DNA from: Spiroplasma ixodetis Y32
GTDB lineage: Bacteria > Bacillota_I > Bacilli_A > Mycoplasmatales > VBWQ01
Length of the DNA: 64,000 bases
Direction of reading: 5' to 3'
Assembly: GCF_030316605.1 (NCBI RefSeq)
Contig: NZ_CP127039.1
Span: 248,001 to 312,000, forward strand
Below are positions 55,458 through 64,000 of this stretch, in pieces; the stretch's first letter is position 1; each line of letters starts with the position of its first letter. Made by a program: the position numbers and the translations under genes. The notes under the pieces are model-generated. The model had not been told where the DNA came from, searched no databases, and worked only from the letters and a program-made list of their open reading frames with translations.

Positions 55458-56299
55458 AAATTATTGTTAAAAATAAATCTAAATATAAAATTCGCACAAT
55501 GTGTCGTTTTTTAAAAATCTCTAAATCAACATATTATTTTAATTTAAAGAAAAAAGAAAAAAATCAAAATAATATTTATGAACAAGCTGTTATTAGTGCT
55601 TTTAAAGAAAATAAAGAAGTTTATGGAACAAGAAGATTAAAAGTCATACTAGCAAACCAAGAAATTTATTTATCACGCAGAAAAATTAAAGAAATTATGA
55701 ATAAGCATAATTTAATATCAAAATACACTAAATTATCATTCAAAAATCATCATAATAAAGTTAATGATAGTCAAATAAACAATCTTGTTAATAGAAACTT
55801 TAATAATAGAATTAAAAATGAAGTTAGTGTTAGTGATTTAACTTATGTTCAAGTTAATGGTAAATGAAACTATATTTGCTTATTAATTGACCTATTTAGC
55901 CGCGAAATTATTGGACATAGTGTTTGTGGAGTTAAAAAAGATACATCATTAGTAAATCAAGCATTTATGCAATCAAATCACTGTTTAAAAGATATTGAAA
56001 TATTTCATAGTGATCGCGGCAATGAATTTAACAATAAAATGATTGATAAACTTTTATTAGCATTCAATATTAATCGTTCTTTAAGCAAAAAAGGCTGTCC
56101 TTATGATAATGCTGTTGCTGAAGCAACTTTCAAAACTTTTAAGACAGAATTTATTAATGATAGAAATTTTACATCATTAATCCAATTAAAATTAGAATTA
56201 TTTGATTACATCAACTGATATAACAACATAAGAATTCACAGCACTCTAAACTACTTAACCCCCATCAAATACCAAGCACAAATGTCTACCAAAAAATAG
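55454..56299 (+). CDS. IS3-family OrfB transposase (rve)
   Basis: Frame opens overlapping the orfA stop and has no good own start before 55499, so it is probably translated by frameshifting. It carries the HTH_21-type YGTRRLKVIL motif, then the DDE core VSDLTYVQ (Asp), IFHSDRGNEF (Asp) and PYDNAVAEATFKTFKTE (Glu), ending YQAQMSTKK. Intact, so the OrfAB fusion could be active. Confidence 0.88.
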
Positions 56300-56321
56300 T
56301 CCTAAAAAGTGTTGCCATTCC

Positions 56322-56758
56322 ACCAGTGCTGAATTTGGTTCAGAGCAACAAGGAACTAAAACTACTACTGATAGTGAAACATTAACTAATCCAATTCAAT
56401 CATTTAAATTAAAATCACATTCAATAGGAACAGTTTTATATACTATTAAGCAAGGAACGTATCATAATGAAGGAAAAATTAATTATTCAGTAAATTTAAC
56501 TGATACTATTAGTTCTTCATATTATTGATCACAAACCGGTCAATGAAGTAAAAGTGATTATACTATTAAAGATTTGATTAAACTTTTAGTTGATAACGGT
56601 TATAAAGAACAATTTAAAATTGGTTCTAACACTTATTCAATTATTTCAACAGATAATCCTGATAACCCAAAAACTGTTTTTTTTAAATTTACCTATTTCT
56701 TAAGATTCACAGGGTGGAAAATTAAATGTAACATTTGATGAAAAATCGTTATAGTTTA
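56322..56758 (+). pseudogene. Surface/lipoprotein gene fragment
   Basis: Frame EFGSEQQGTKTTTDSETLTN through YTIKDLIKLLVDNGYKEQFK to KTVFFKFTYFL, then a 1-base shift near 56705 into DSQGGKLNVTFDEKSL and a stop. The 5' end is removed by the IS3. The Thr/Ser-rich, beta-type sequence with Trp as UGA resembles the exported lipoproteins of Spiroplasma, but no lipobox remains. Confidence 0.5.
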
Positions 56759-56798
56759 ATATGAATATAATCTTAGTTAATCATTAACTTTTTTTAAT

Positions 56799-56831
56799 AA
56801 AATTGAAGTTTAAACTTCAATTTTATTTTTT
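56799..56831. terminator. Bidirectional terminator before trmB end
   Basis: AAAATTGAAGTTT (56799-56811) and AAACTTCAATTTT (56812-56824) pair perfectly, with a T run on the plus strand overlapping the trmB stop. Confidence 0.8.
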
Positions 56832-57479
56832 TTGTATTAATAAATAATTAATATTTTTATTTTGTTTAATGAATTTTTCTTCATATTCAGTTTTAATAAA
56901 TGCTTCATCATTTTTTATTATATTATTATCTTGATGTAGATTGATTGTATATTCTAATAAATTTCATTTATTTTTTTGAAATTCCAAAAGTGAATAATTA
57001 AATAAATTATTATTATCTGTTTTAAAGTGAAGTTGTCCATTTTTTATTAAAATTTTTTTGTATATTTCTAAAAATTTTTGGTATGTTAATCTTCTTTTAA
57101 AATGTCTTTTTTTAGGTCATGGATCAGAAAAATTTAAATAAATTTTATTAATTTCATTATTGGCAAAAAAATCTTTTAAATTTATGGCATCTTCTATAAT
57201 TATTTTTAAATTACATAATTTATTTTCAATTAATTTTTTTAATAGTATAGTTACAATAGAAATGTTTTTTTCAATAGCAATATAATTTTGATTTGAATTT
57301 TGTTTAGCAAGATTTATAATAAAATTTCCTTTGCCACTTCCAATTTCAATATTGATTGGATTTTTATTTTGAAATATTTTTTTATTTCATTTCCCTTTGT
57401 AATTATAGGGATCATTAATACATAAATTATTATGTGTTAAAATAAATTCTTTTGCTCATGGCTTATTTCTTACTCTCAT
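56823..57479 (-). CDS. trmB: tRNA (guanine-N7-)-methyltransferase
   Basis: 218 aa. The SAM-binding motif [13 protein letters not shown] (about residues 41-53) and the family signature FSDPWPKKRH (about 114-123) are clear, as is the FKTDN motif near 156. It methylates G46 in the variable loop of tRNAs using S-adenosylmethionine. Begins MRVRNKPWAKEF behind AAAGGAATTAC. Intact. Confidence 0.95.
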
Positions 57480-57647
57480 TGTAATTCCTTTTCTAATTTA
57501 ATCAACATAGTTGTTATAAAAGTGTAACTTACTAATTTTAGAATTATATCAAAATTGAAGTTTAAATATCTTTTGCTAAAAGAATTTCATTATTATATTT
57601 ATATCATGTAATATTTTTATTTAAATAAATTTTGTGAAATATTATAA

Positions 57648-58588
57648 CGGACTTCTCCCCACATGTACTTGTGGAGGAAACAATGAAATTGAATGAGTTC
57701 AACAATGCTTTTCAAACAGAACAGGATTGTTTAAAATATATAGCAAGTTTGAAGAAAAACAAATGTATCATGTGTTCTTGAACAAGTTTGAATACTTCTA
57801 ATTTAAGAAGAATAAGATGTTTGAAATGTCATCAAACATTTATTATTCTTCATGGCACCATTTTTTACAAGTCACAAACACCTTTGAGATTTTGATTTTA
57901 TCTCATCTTTAGATGAATAAACACCAAACATGGAATTACATCAACTGATGTTGCAAAAGAATTGGGTGTGACTTTGAAAACTGCTTAAAGAATGGGTCAT
58001 GAAATCAGAAATCGTATTGCCAAACAAGAACATCAATTTATTGTTGAGGGCATAGTGCAAATGGATGAAATGTATCTTTCACATATGGGTTTTAAAAAAC
58101 AAGGAATATCTTTGATAAATAAAACATTAATTGTTGGGATTTATGAAAAAACAACCAATAATTTAATTGTGAAAGTAATCAAAAACGCAAAAAGTAAAAA
58201 TCTTTTGCAGTTTGCAAGAAACCATATTTCTTCAAAGTGTGATGTACATACTGATTCTTGAAAAGGATATCGTGATTTCAAATCACTTTTCCCTAATAAC
58301 AAAACAGTTAACCATCAAGATGGTTATGTTTCAAAAATTGGCGTAAATACCAATCAAATTGAATCAGTATGAAAACATATACGAAGAACATTTAAAACAC
58401 ATATCAAAGTTGCAAAACATCATGTTCATTTATATGTCAAAGAAGCTGCATATAAATTCAACAAGATGCCTACTTTTGAAACTGTAATGCTATGTTTCAT
58501 TTAAAAATGTGGGGAGAAGTCCGTAGATAGGCTTTTCTCAGCATTTATGTGATAAAATTTAAAAATAGTACATAAAGGGAGAAAAGCC
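57648..58588 (+). mobile_element. IS1595-family element, copy 9 (941 bp)
   Basis: Duplication TATTATAA at 57640-57647 and 58589-58596. Complete ends, placed upstream of the S10 operon. Confidence 0.95.
57683..58504 (+). pseudogene. IS1595 transposase with nonsense codon (copy 9)
   Basis: Frame complete except TAA (57986-57988) where the other copies have a UGA Trp just before RMGHEIRN: a single G to A change creates a stop. Further changes Ser to Ile (GISL for GRSL) and Met for Ile near the end. Confidence 0.9.
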
Positions 58589-58900
58589 TATTATAATTAT
58601 ATATTACCTTTTACTTTTTTAAAGTAAGAAAATAATAAAAAAATAATGGTATTTTATTATTTTTTTAGTAAAAATCTTTATTTTTTACAACTAAATTAAT
58701 AGTTAAAAAATTATGAGCAAAAAACCCATTATTTTTTTTGTTTTTTTTGTATTTTGCTATTCCCTTTTACCATTACACTATGTTATAATTGCAAGGCGTG
58801 ATTGTTATGTATAAATGCTGATACACTGATATCAGTTGTCATTATATCACATGTTTTGTTCTTTATTTTATTAAAAATCGTTCTAAGGAGGATATAGCCA
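58589..58900 (+). promoter_or_regulatory. S10 operon promoter and leader
   Basis: About 312 bp upstream of rpsJ. TG-T-TATAAT at 58781-58789 is an extended -10 hexamer; no close -35 match at 17 bp (TCCCTT) but the extended form compensates. The transcript leader (about 100 nt) contains AACACTGATATCAGT-like inverted bases (about 58818-58838) and ends with TAAGGAGGATATAGCC before the ATG. Upstream DNA is A/T tracts only. A promoter between the IS and rpsJ explains how the operon tolerates the insertion. Confidence 0.65.
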
Positions 58901-59278
58901 ATGGCAATCATAGGAGACAAAGTAAAAATTCGTTTAGAAAGTTATGATCACTCAGCTATTGACCAAATAGCACAGAAAATTAAAGATGTGTTAAAAAAAG
59001 AAGGTGCTGAAGTGGTAGGTCCAATTCCATTACCAACTCATAAAGAAATTTTCACTATTCTTCGTTCACCACATAAACATAAAGATTCACGTGAACAATT
59101 TGAAAAGAGAACTCACAAAAGAATTATTGGTGCTCAATTATCACCAAAATCTTTAAATGCTCTAAGTGGACTTACTATCCCTAATAGTGTTAGTATCTCT
59201 TTGATAATCGAATCTAAAGATGAAAAAAAATCAACTTTAAATCAAGTATCAAAAAAGATTAATAAAAAAAATTATTAA
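58901..59278 (+). CDS. rpsJ: 30S ribosomal protein S10
   Basis: 125 aa, first gene of the operon. The conserved core includes [47 protein letters not shown] and [10 protein letters not shown]. It is about 20 residues longer than usual because of a Lys/Asn-rich C-terminal tail ([15 protein letters not shown]). S10 also doubles as NusE in antitermination. AAGGAGG site seven bases before the start. Confidence 0.97.
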   Translation: MAIIGDKVKIRLESYDHSAIDQIAQKIKDVLKKEGAEVVGPIPLPTHKEIFTILRSPHKHKDSREQFEKRTHKRIIGAQLSPKSLNALSGLTIPNSVSISLIIESKDEKKSTLNQVSKKINKKNY

Positions 59279-59324
59279 AATCGATAAATATTAATTATTT
59301 ACAACATATTCCAAGGAGGAAATT

Positions 59325-60017
59325 ATGAAAGGAATCTTAGGTAAGAAACTAGGAATGTCACAAGTTTTCTTAAACAACGGACAACTAGTTCCAGTAACAA
59401 TTATCGAAGTACAACCAAATGTAGTAAGTCAAGTTAAAACAAATGTAAAAGACAAATATAGTAGTTTACAACTTGCAACGTTCGATCTTCGCGTTACTTT
59501 ATCAAACAAACCAACAATCGGACACTTTAAAAAAGCCGACAGTCAACCTAAGCGCTTCGTGAAAGAAATTCGTAACATGAACGGATTTAATCATAAAGAT
59601 CTTATTAATGTTGCTGACGTATTCACAGCAGGTGAATTCGTTGATGTCCAAGGAACTTCTAAAGGTAAAGGATTTACAGGACGCATTAAACGTCATAATC
59701 AATCACGTGGTCCAATGGGTCATGGTTCAGGTTTACATCGTCAAATGGGTTCGACAGGTTCTATTAATGCTAACCGTGTGTTTAAATCACAACCAATGCC
59801 AGGGCAAATGGGAAATGTTAAACGTAGTGTTGCTAACTTAGAAGTTATTAAAGTAGATAAAGAAAATAATTATCTTTTATTAAAAGGTTCAGTTCCAGGA
59901 CCAAAACAAGGCTTTCTTGTTATTAAACAAGCAGTTAAAAAACCAATTCTCAAAACCCCAGTATCATTAGTTGTTAGAAATCAAAATACTACAACCGAAG
60001 TTACTGATGGTCAATAA
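59325..60017 (+). CDS. rplC: 50S ribosomal protein L3
   Basis: 230 aa, start [19 protein letters not shown] after CAAGGAGG. The loop [17 protein letters not shown], then [15 protein letters not shown] with the methylated-Gln region near MPGQMG, are conserved and reach toward the peptidyl-transferase centre. Slight C-terminal extension ([12 protein letters not shown]). Gap to rpsJ is 46 bp. Confidence 0.97.
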   Translation: MKGILGKKLGMSQVFLNNGQLVPVTIIEVQPNVVSQVKTNVKDKYSSLQLATFDLRVTLSNKPTIGHFKKADSQPKRFVKEIRNMNGFNHKDLINVADVFTAGEFVDVQGTSKGKGFTGRIKRHNQSRGPMGHGSGLHRQMGSTGSINANRVFKSQPMPGQMGNVKRSVANLEVIKVDKENNYLLLKGSVPGPKQGFLVIKQAVKKPILKTPVSLVVRNQNTTTEVTDGQ

Positions 60018-60040
60018 AGTTAATTATGGAGGATAGCAAA

Positions 60041-60670
60041 ATGAAAATTAATGTTGTTAACAACGCTGGAAGAAAAGTTAGCGAATTAACTTTAAACGAA
60101 AAAATTTGAGGAATTGAACCCCACAAGCAAGCGCAGTTTGATAGTTTATTAAGTTATAATGCTACAAAACGTCAAGGAACACACGCTGTTAAAAGTCGTG
60201 CTGAAGTTGCTGGCGGTGGTAGAAAACCATGAAAACAAAAAGGAACAGGGAATGCGCGTCAAGGCTCAATTCGTTCACCACAATGAAAAGGTGGGGGGAT
60301 TGTTTTTGGACCAAATACTGATCGTAATTATTTAATTGGATTACCAAAAAAAGTAAGAAGATTGGCAATAAAATCAGCATTGGCTGCCAAATTCCAAAAT
60401 AAAAACATAGTTGTAATTGATGAATTAAACTTTGAAAAACCTTCAACTAAAATTATGTTAGAAACTTTAAAAGTTTTAGAATTAGCAAACAATAAAACGC
60501 TAATTGTTTCAGGAATAAGCAGTAAAGAAACAGTTATTAAATCAGGTCGCAATTTACCTAGAACAACAACAATTGCTGCTAATAGTATTAATATTTATGA
60601 TTTATTAAATGCTAAAAAAGTATTGTTTACTACTGAGGCAATTAAAATCGTTGAGGAGGCTTTAATTTAA
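60041..60670 (+). CDS. rplD: 50S ribosomal protein L4
   Basis: 209 aa. Motifs [20 protein letters not shown] with UGA Trp, then [12 protein letters not shown] and [10 protein letters not shown] are the L4 loop that lines the exit tunnel. In other bacteria L4 represses its own S10 operon; no leader structure for this was identified here. GGAGG before the ATG. Confidence 0.96.
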
Positions 60671-60671
60671 T

Positions 60672-60965
60672 ATGCATTTAAGTGAAGTTATAGTAAAACC
60701 AGTATTAACTGAGAAAACTTATAAACAAATGGCTGAAGGTATCTATACATTTACTGTTAACCGTAAAGCTAATAAAAGTCACGTTAAAAAAGCCTTTGAA
60801 CAGATTTTTGAAGTTAAAGTAGCAGACGTTAATATTATTAATAGTAAACCAAAAACTAAAACTGTTGGTAGATTTGTTGGAAAAACATCGGCAGTAAAAA
60901 AAGCTCTTATTAAATTAGCTCCTGGTGAACAATTAAGTTTGTTTAGTTCTGAAGAACAAAGATAA
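60672..60965 (+). CDS. rplW: 50S ribosomal protein L23
   Basis: 97 aa, starting one base after the rplD stop, with the GAGGAGG site inside the end of rplD. Core [20 protein letters not shown] and [20 protein letters not shown] typical of L23, the docking site for chaperones at the tunnel exit. Confidence 0.96.
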   Translation: MHLSEVIVKPVLTEKTYKQMAEGIYTFTVNRKANKSHVKKAFEQIFEVKVADVNIINSKPKTKTVGRFVGKTSAVKKALIKLAPGEQLSLFSSEEQR

Positions 60966-60988
60966 TGAGATTGGAAGGAGAAAAAACA

Positions 60989-61852
60989 ATGGCAATTAGA
61001 AAAATTAATCCCACTACTGCAGGAAGACGTAATATGACCGTTCTGGATTACAAACAGAACTTAACTATTGGTAATAGCCCTGAAAAATCTTTATTAGTAA
61101 ATTTAGTTAAACAAGCTGGTAGAAATAATCAAGGTAAAATTACAGTAAGACATCAAGGTAATGGTCATAAGGTTAAATACCGTATTATTGATTTTAAACG
61201 TAACAAAGACAATGTAGTTGGAACAGTTAAAACAATTGAATACGATCCAAATCGTAATGCTAACATTTGTCTTATTTCTTATCTTGATGGTGAAAAGCGT
61301 TATATCTTAGCACCAAAAGGAATCAAAGTAGGAGATGAGTTATTAAGTGGTGAAAACAGTGGTACTGTTAAAATTGATATTACTGTTGGTAACTGTTTAC
61401 CATTATCACAAATTCCACAAGGAACAGTTGTTCATAATGTTGAATTAAAACCAGGTAAAGGTGGACAAATGGCACGAAGTGCTGGTGGTAGTGTTCAAAT
61501 TCTTGGTCGTGATGAAACAGCTAAGTGTACATTATTAAAATTAACATCAGGTGAAGTTAGAAAAGTATTAAGTAATTGTCGAGCTACAATTGGTACAGTT
61601 GGAAATGATGATCATAACTTAGTAAATATTGGTAAAGCGGGAAGAAATCGTTGAAAAGGAATTAGACCTACTGTTCGTGGTAGTGTTATGAATCCAAATG
61701 ATCACCCACATGGTGGAGGGGAAGGTAAAGCCCCAATCGGAAGAAAAGCTCCAGTAACACCATGAGGTAAAAAAGCATTAGGTTTAAAAACTCGTGATAG
61801 TAAAAAAGCATCAAATAAATTAATTGTACGAAGAAGAAATGCAACAAAGTAG
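60989..61852 (+). CDS. rplB: 50S ribosomal protein L2
   Basis: 287 aa, start [20 protein letters not shown] chosen at the ATG behind GGAAGGAG rather than an upstream ATG at 60965. The RNA-binding core [18 protein letters not shown] and the C-terminal [20 protein letters not shown] carry the invariant His residues needed for peptidyl-transferase assembly. Intact. Confidence 0.97.
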
Positions 61853-61866
61853 GAGGAAAGTAATAT

Positions 61867-62139
61867 ATGTCAAGATCTTTAAAAAAAGGACCCTTTGCTG
61901 ATAGTCATTTATTAAACAAAGTGGAAACTCAAAATAAAAATAAATCAAAAAAAATTATTCAAACTTGATCTCGTCGTTCAACAATTTTCCCACAATTTGT
62001 TGGACATACATTCGGTGTACATAATGGCAAAACGCATTTACCTGTATATGTAACAGAAGATATGGTTGGTCATAAATTAGGAGAATTCGCACCCACACGT
62101 AAGTTTGGTGGTCACGGTTCTGACAAGAAAAAGCGTTAG
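61867..62139 (+). CDS. rpsS: 30S ribosomal protein S19
   Basis: 90 aa. [18 protein letters not shown], then [20 protein letters not shown] and [17 protein letters not shown] are the S19 signatures at the 30S head. Start follows GGAGGAAAG. Confidence 0.97.
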
Positions 62140-62151
62140 GAGATAGAAATT

Positions 62152-62484
62152 ATGGAAGCAAAAGCTCATTTAGAAAAATTACGCATTAGTCCAAGAAAAG
62201 TGCGTTTAGTAGCCGATTTAGTTCGTGATAATGCTGTTGCCAAAGCTCTAGTAATTCTAGCTCATGAAAAAAAACGCGCAGCACAGCCAATTATAAAATT
62301 AATTAATTCAGCAGTTGCTAATGCTGCTAATAACTATGGAATGGAAGCCAACAAATTACGTATTAAGGAAATATTTGTAAATGAAGGTCCAACTATGAAA
62401 TTATTAATGCCCCGTGCTCATGGTAGAGCATATCAAATCTTAAAAAGAACAAGCAAAATCACTATCGTGGTTAGCGATAATTAG
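62152..62484 (+). CDS. rplV: 50S ribosomal protein L22
   Basis: 110 aa. [20 protein letters not shown] and the beta-hairpin end [20 protein letters not shown] line the exit tunnel. GGAGATAG site; 12-bp gap after rpsS. Confidence 0.97.
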   Translation: MEAKAHLEKLRISPRKVRLVADLVRDNAVAKALVILAHEKKRAAQPIIKLINSAVANAANNYGMEANKLRIKEIFVNEGPTMKLLMPRAHGRAYQILKRTSKITIVVSDN

Positions 62485-62500
62485 GAGGTAAATAAGTAAT

Positions 62501-63244
62501 ATGGGTCACAAAGTTAGTCCAAATGGATTAAGATATGGTATCAATAAAGATTGACAATCACGTTGATATGCAACTAGTAACGAAGATTTAGCAAAATGAA
62601 TTTTAGAAGACGACAAAATTAGAAAAGCACTATTTGCGAATTTAAAAACTTCTGGTGTTTCTAAAATTGAAATCGAAAGAACTAAATCACAAATTACCTT
62701 ATTTATCCACTGTGTTCGTGTTGGTTCAGTTTTAGGGCAAGGCGGTTCAAACATTGAAGTATTAACAACACTAGTTCGTAAAACAATTAAAAATCGTAAA
62801 ATAGGTATTAGAATTAATGTTGTTGAAATTAAAAATCCTGATATTGATGCGCAAACAATTGCTAATACATTAGCACAACAAATAAGCAATCGTATGTCAC
62901 ATCGTACAACACAAAAATTAGCAATTCGTAAAGCACTTCGTGCTGGAGCAAAGGGAATTAAAACTCGTGTTTCAGGAAGACTTGGTGAAGCGGATATGGC
63001 ACGTGTTGAAGGTTATTCAGAAAGTAGTGTTCCTCTAGCAACATTACGTAGTAATATTGATTATGCTACTGCTGAGGCAAAAACAACTTTTGGTCAAATT
63101 GGTATTAAAGTTTGAGTATATAAAGGTGAAATTTTATCAGGAACTGACTCAACTCAACCTGAAATTATTTCAAAATATAATAAAAGAAATAATAACAATC
63201 GCCGAAATAATTACTCACAACAACCACGTAAGGAGGTAAAGTAA
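62501..63244 (+). CDS. rpsC: 30S ribosomal protein S3
   Basis: 247 aa, start [13 protein letters not shown] after GGAGGTAAATAAG. The KH domain has [14 protein letters not shown] and the C-terminal half has [13 protein letters not shown] [14 protein letters not shown]. The C terminus is a short Asn/Arg-rich tail. The stop is one base before the rplP start. Confidence 0.97.
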
Positions 63245-63245
63245 G

Positions 63246-63731
63246 ATGGCTATACCTAAGAGATATAAACACTCTTGCGTCCACCGTTTAAGTTATGAAG
63301 GAACTGCAAAAGGTTGTAAAACAGTTGCTTTTGGAAATTACGGACTTCGTGCTGAAGAAGGCTCTTACATTACTGAAAGACAAATTGAAGCAGCCAGAGT
63401 AGCAATGACACGTTACATGAAACGTGGTGGAAAAGTTTGAATTAGAATCTTTCCACATTTACCAATTACTAGAAAACCAGCGGAAGTACGTATGGGTTCA
63501 GGAAAAGGTTCAATTGATCATTGAGTCTCAGTAGTAAAAGCAAAAACAGTTATGTTTGAAGTATCATATCCTAATGAAGCAACAGCACGTGAAGCATTGC
63601 GTCTTGCAATGCACAAGTTGCCAATCAAATGTAAAATTGTTACTAGAGAAATAAAACTAACAGAAGAAGTAAAGGTTGCTAAAAATTTAACAACAGAATT
63701 GGGTGAAGCAAATGGAAATGCAAGTAATTAA
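63246..63731 (+). CDS. rplP: 50S ribosomal protein L16
   Basis: 161 aa; core [40 protein letters not shown] and [16 protein letters not shown] are conserved and place the protein at the A site. About 20 residues longer than the usual 137-144 because of an acidic-to-polar C-terminal extension ([15 protein letters not shown]) that overlaps rpmC. Confidence 0.96.
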
Positions 63732-64000
63732 AAATAAATCAACTTTAGAATTACAACAACATGAAGAAACTCTTCGTGCGCAATTGTTTGCTTTACGAAT
63801 TCAAAGTTCGTTAGGTAAACTAGAAAATCCGAATATGATAAATAATCTTCGTAAGGATATTGCTCGTATTAAAACTGAATTAACTATCAGAATTAATAAT
63901 GGTGAAAAAATCAAACCATTACATATTAATAAAATGGTATTACCAGAAGAAAATAAAGAAAGCAAAAAAACTAAAAAAGTTGCTAAAGTTGATGATAAAA
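63712..64000 (+). CDS. rpmC: 50S ribosomal protein L29, cut by window end
   Basis: At least 96 codons. Begins [20 protein letters not shown] within the end of rplP (20-base overlap, suggesting translational coupling). The helical-hairpin core [19 protein letters not shown] and [15 protein letters not shown] is present. Unlike the usual 60-70 aa L29, it continues with a Lys/Glu-rich extension beyond the window. Confidence 0.93.
   Translation, partial: MEMQVIKNKSTLELQQHEETLRAQLFALRIQSSLGKLENPNMINNLRKDIARIKTELTIRINNGEKIKPLHINKMVLPEENKESKKTKKVAKVDDK

Larger units (their letters stand above)
55107..56325 (+). mobile_element. IS3-family element with orfA and orfB
   Basis: Ends begin TGGGTTACACTTTATTGG and finish near CCATTCCACC; the terminal repeats are imperfect, so each border is uncertain by a few bases. 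Solitary fragments of each end lie at about 26249 and 49259. Inserted between two unrelated gene remnants. Confidence 0.8.

Noticed and set aside
58589..58800. tRNA gene upstream of rpsJ
   Set aside because: No cloverleaf or T-loop motif (GTTCGA-like) could be found in this A/T-rich stretch.
60189..60552. Frames opposite rplD
   Set aside because: rplD is clearly recognisable, so the reverse frames are incidental.

Overview
The window is low-GC, A+T-rich mollicute DNA. Its open frames only make sense if UGA encodes tryptophan: SecA, the S10-operon proteins, the terminase and the capsid all carry UGA at conserved Trp positions. That code, the gene families (DUF285/BspA-like surface protein, PepF, GuaC, rnhA with a viroplasmin domain) and the dense insertion sequences fit a Spiroplasma chromosome. 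The genus is an inference.

1-26.1 kb is a decayed tailed-phage prophage arranged as a giant imperfect inverted repeat. The left arm (1-8098, +) and right arm (about 15806-26108, -) carry the same genes in mirror order: noncoding leader, 170-aa protein, RuvC-like resolvase, OB-like protein, several small proteins, scaffold-like protein, major capsid, 565-aa protein, tail fibre. The unique centre holds an ISLre2 transposase, a terminase large subunit (+) and, on the other strand, a portal gene with an in-frame TAA and a 672-aa protein. The arms carry different lesions (deletions, frameshifts, an IS inside the right capsid), so neither is complete and they are not one sequence assembled twice.

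26.1-58.6 kb mixes housekeeping genes with accessory debris. Housekeeping genes are secA, guaC, pepF, pepA, trmB and rnhA. The debris includes a decayed protein made of 8-residue (24-nt) repeats, a membrane protein ending in a degenerate HNH-like domain, a duplicated leader with a perfect palindrome upstream of a DUF285 surface-protein gene, a broken SNF2-type helicase, and two large unknown proteins (coiled-coil and membrane) in convergent orientation. Nine copies of one 941-bp IS1595-family element lie between 19.7 and 58.6 kb. Eight are flanked by clear 8-bp target duplications and five keep an intact transposase. There are also two IS150-like elements in inverted orientation, one IS3-family element with orfA/orfB, and two solitary IS3 ends.

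58.7-64 kb is the start of the S10 ribosomal protein operon in canonical order, rpsJ-rplC-rplD-rplW-rplB-rpsS-rplV-rpsC-rplP-rpmC, cut by the window end. It has an extended -10 promoter and strong ribosome binding sites. No rRNA, tRNA or CRISPR array was recognised.
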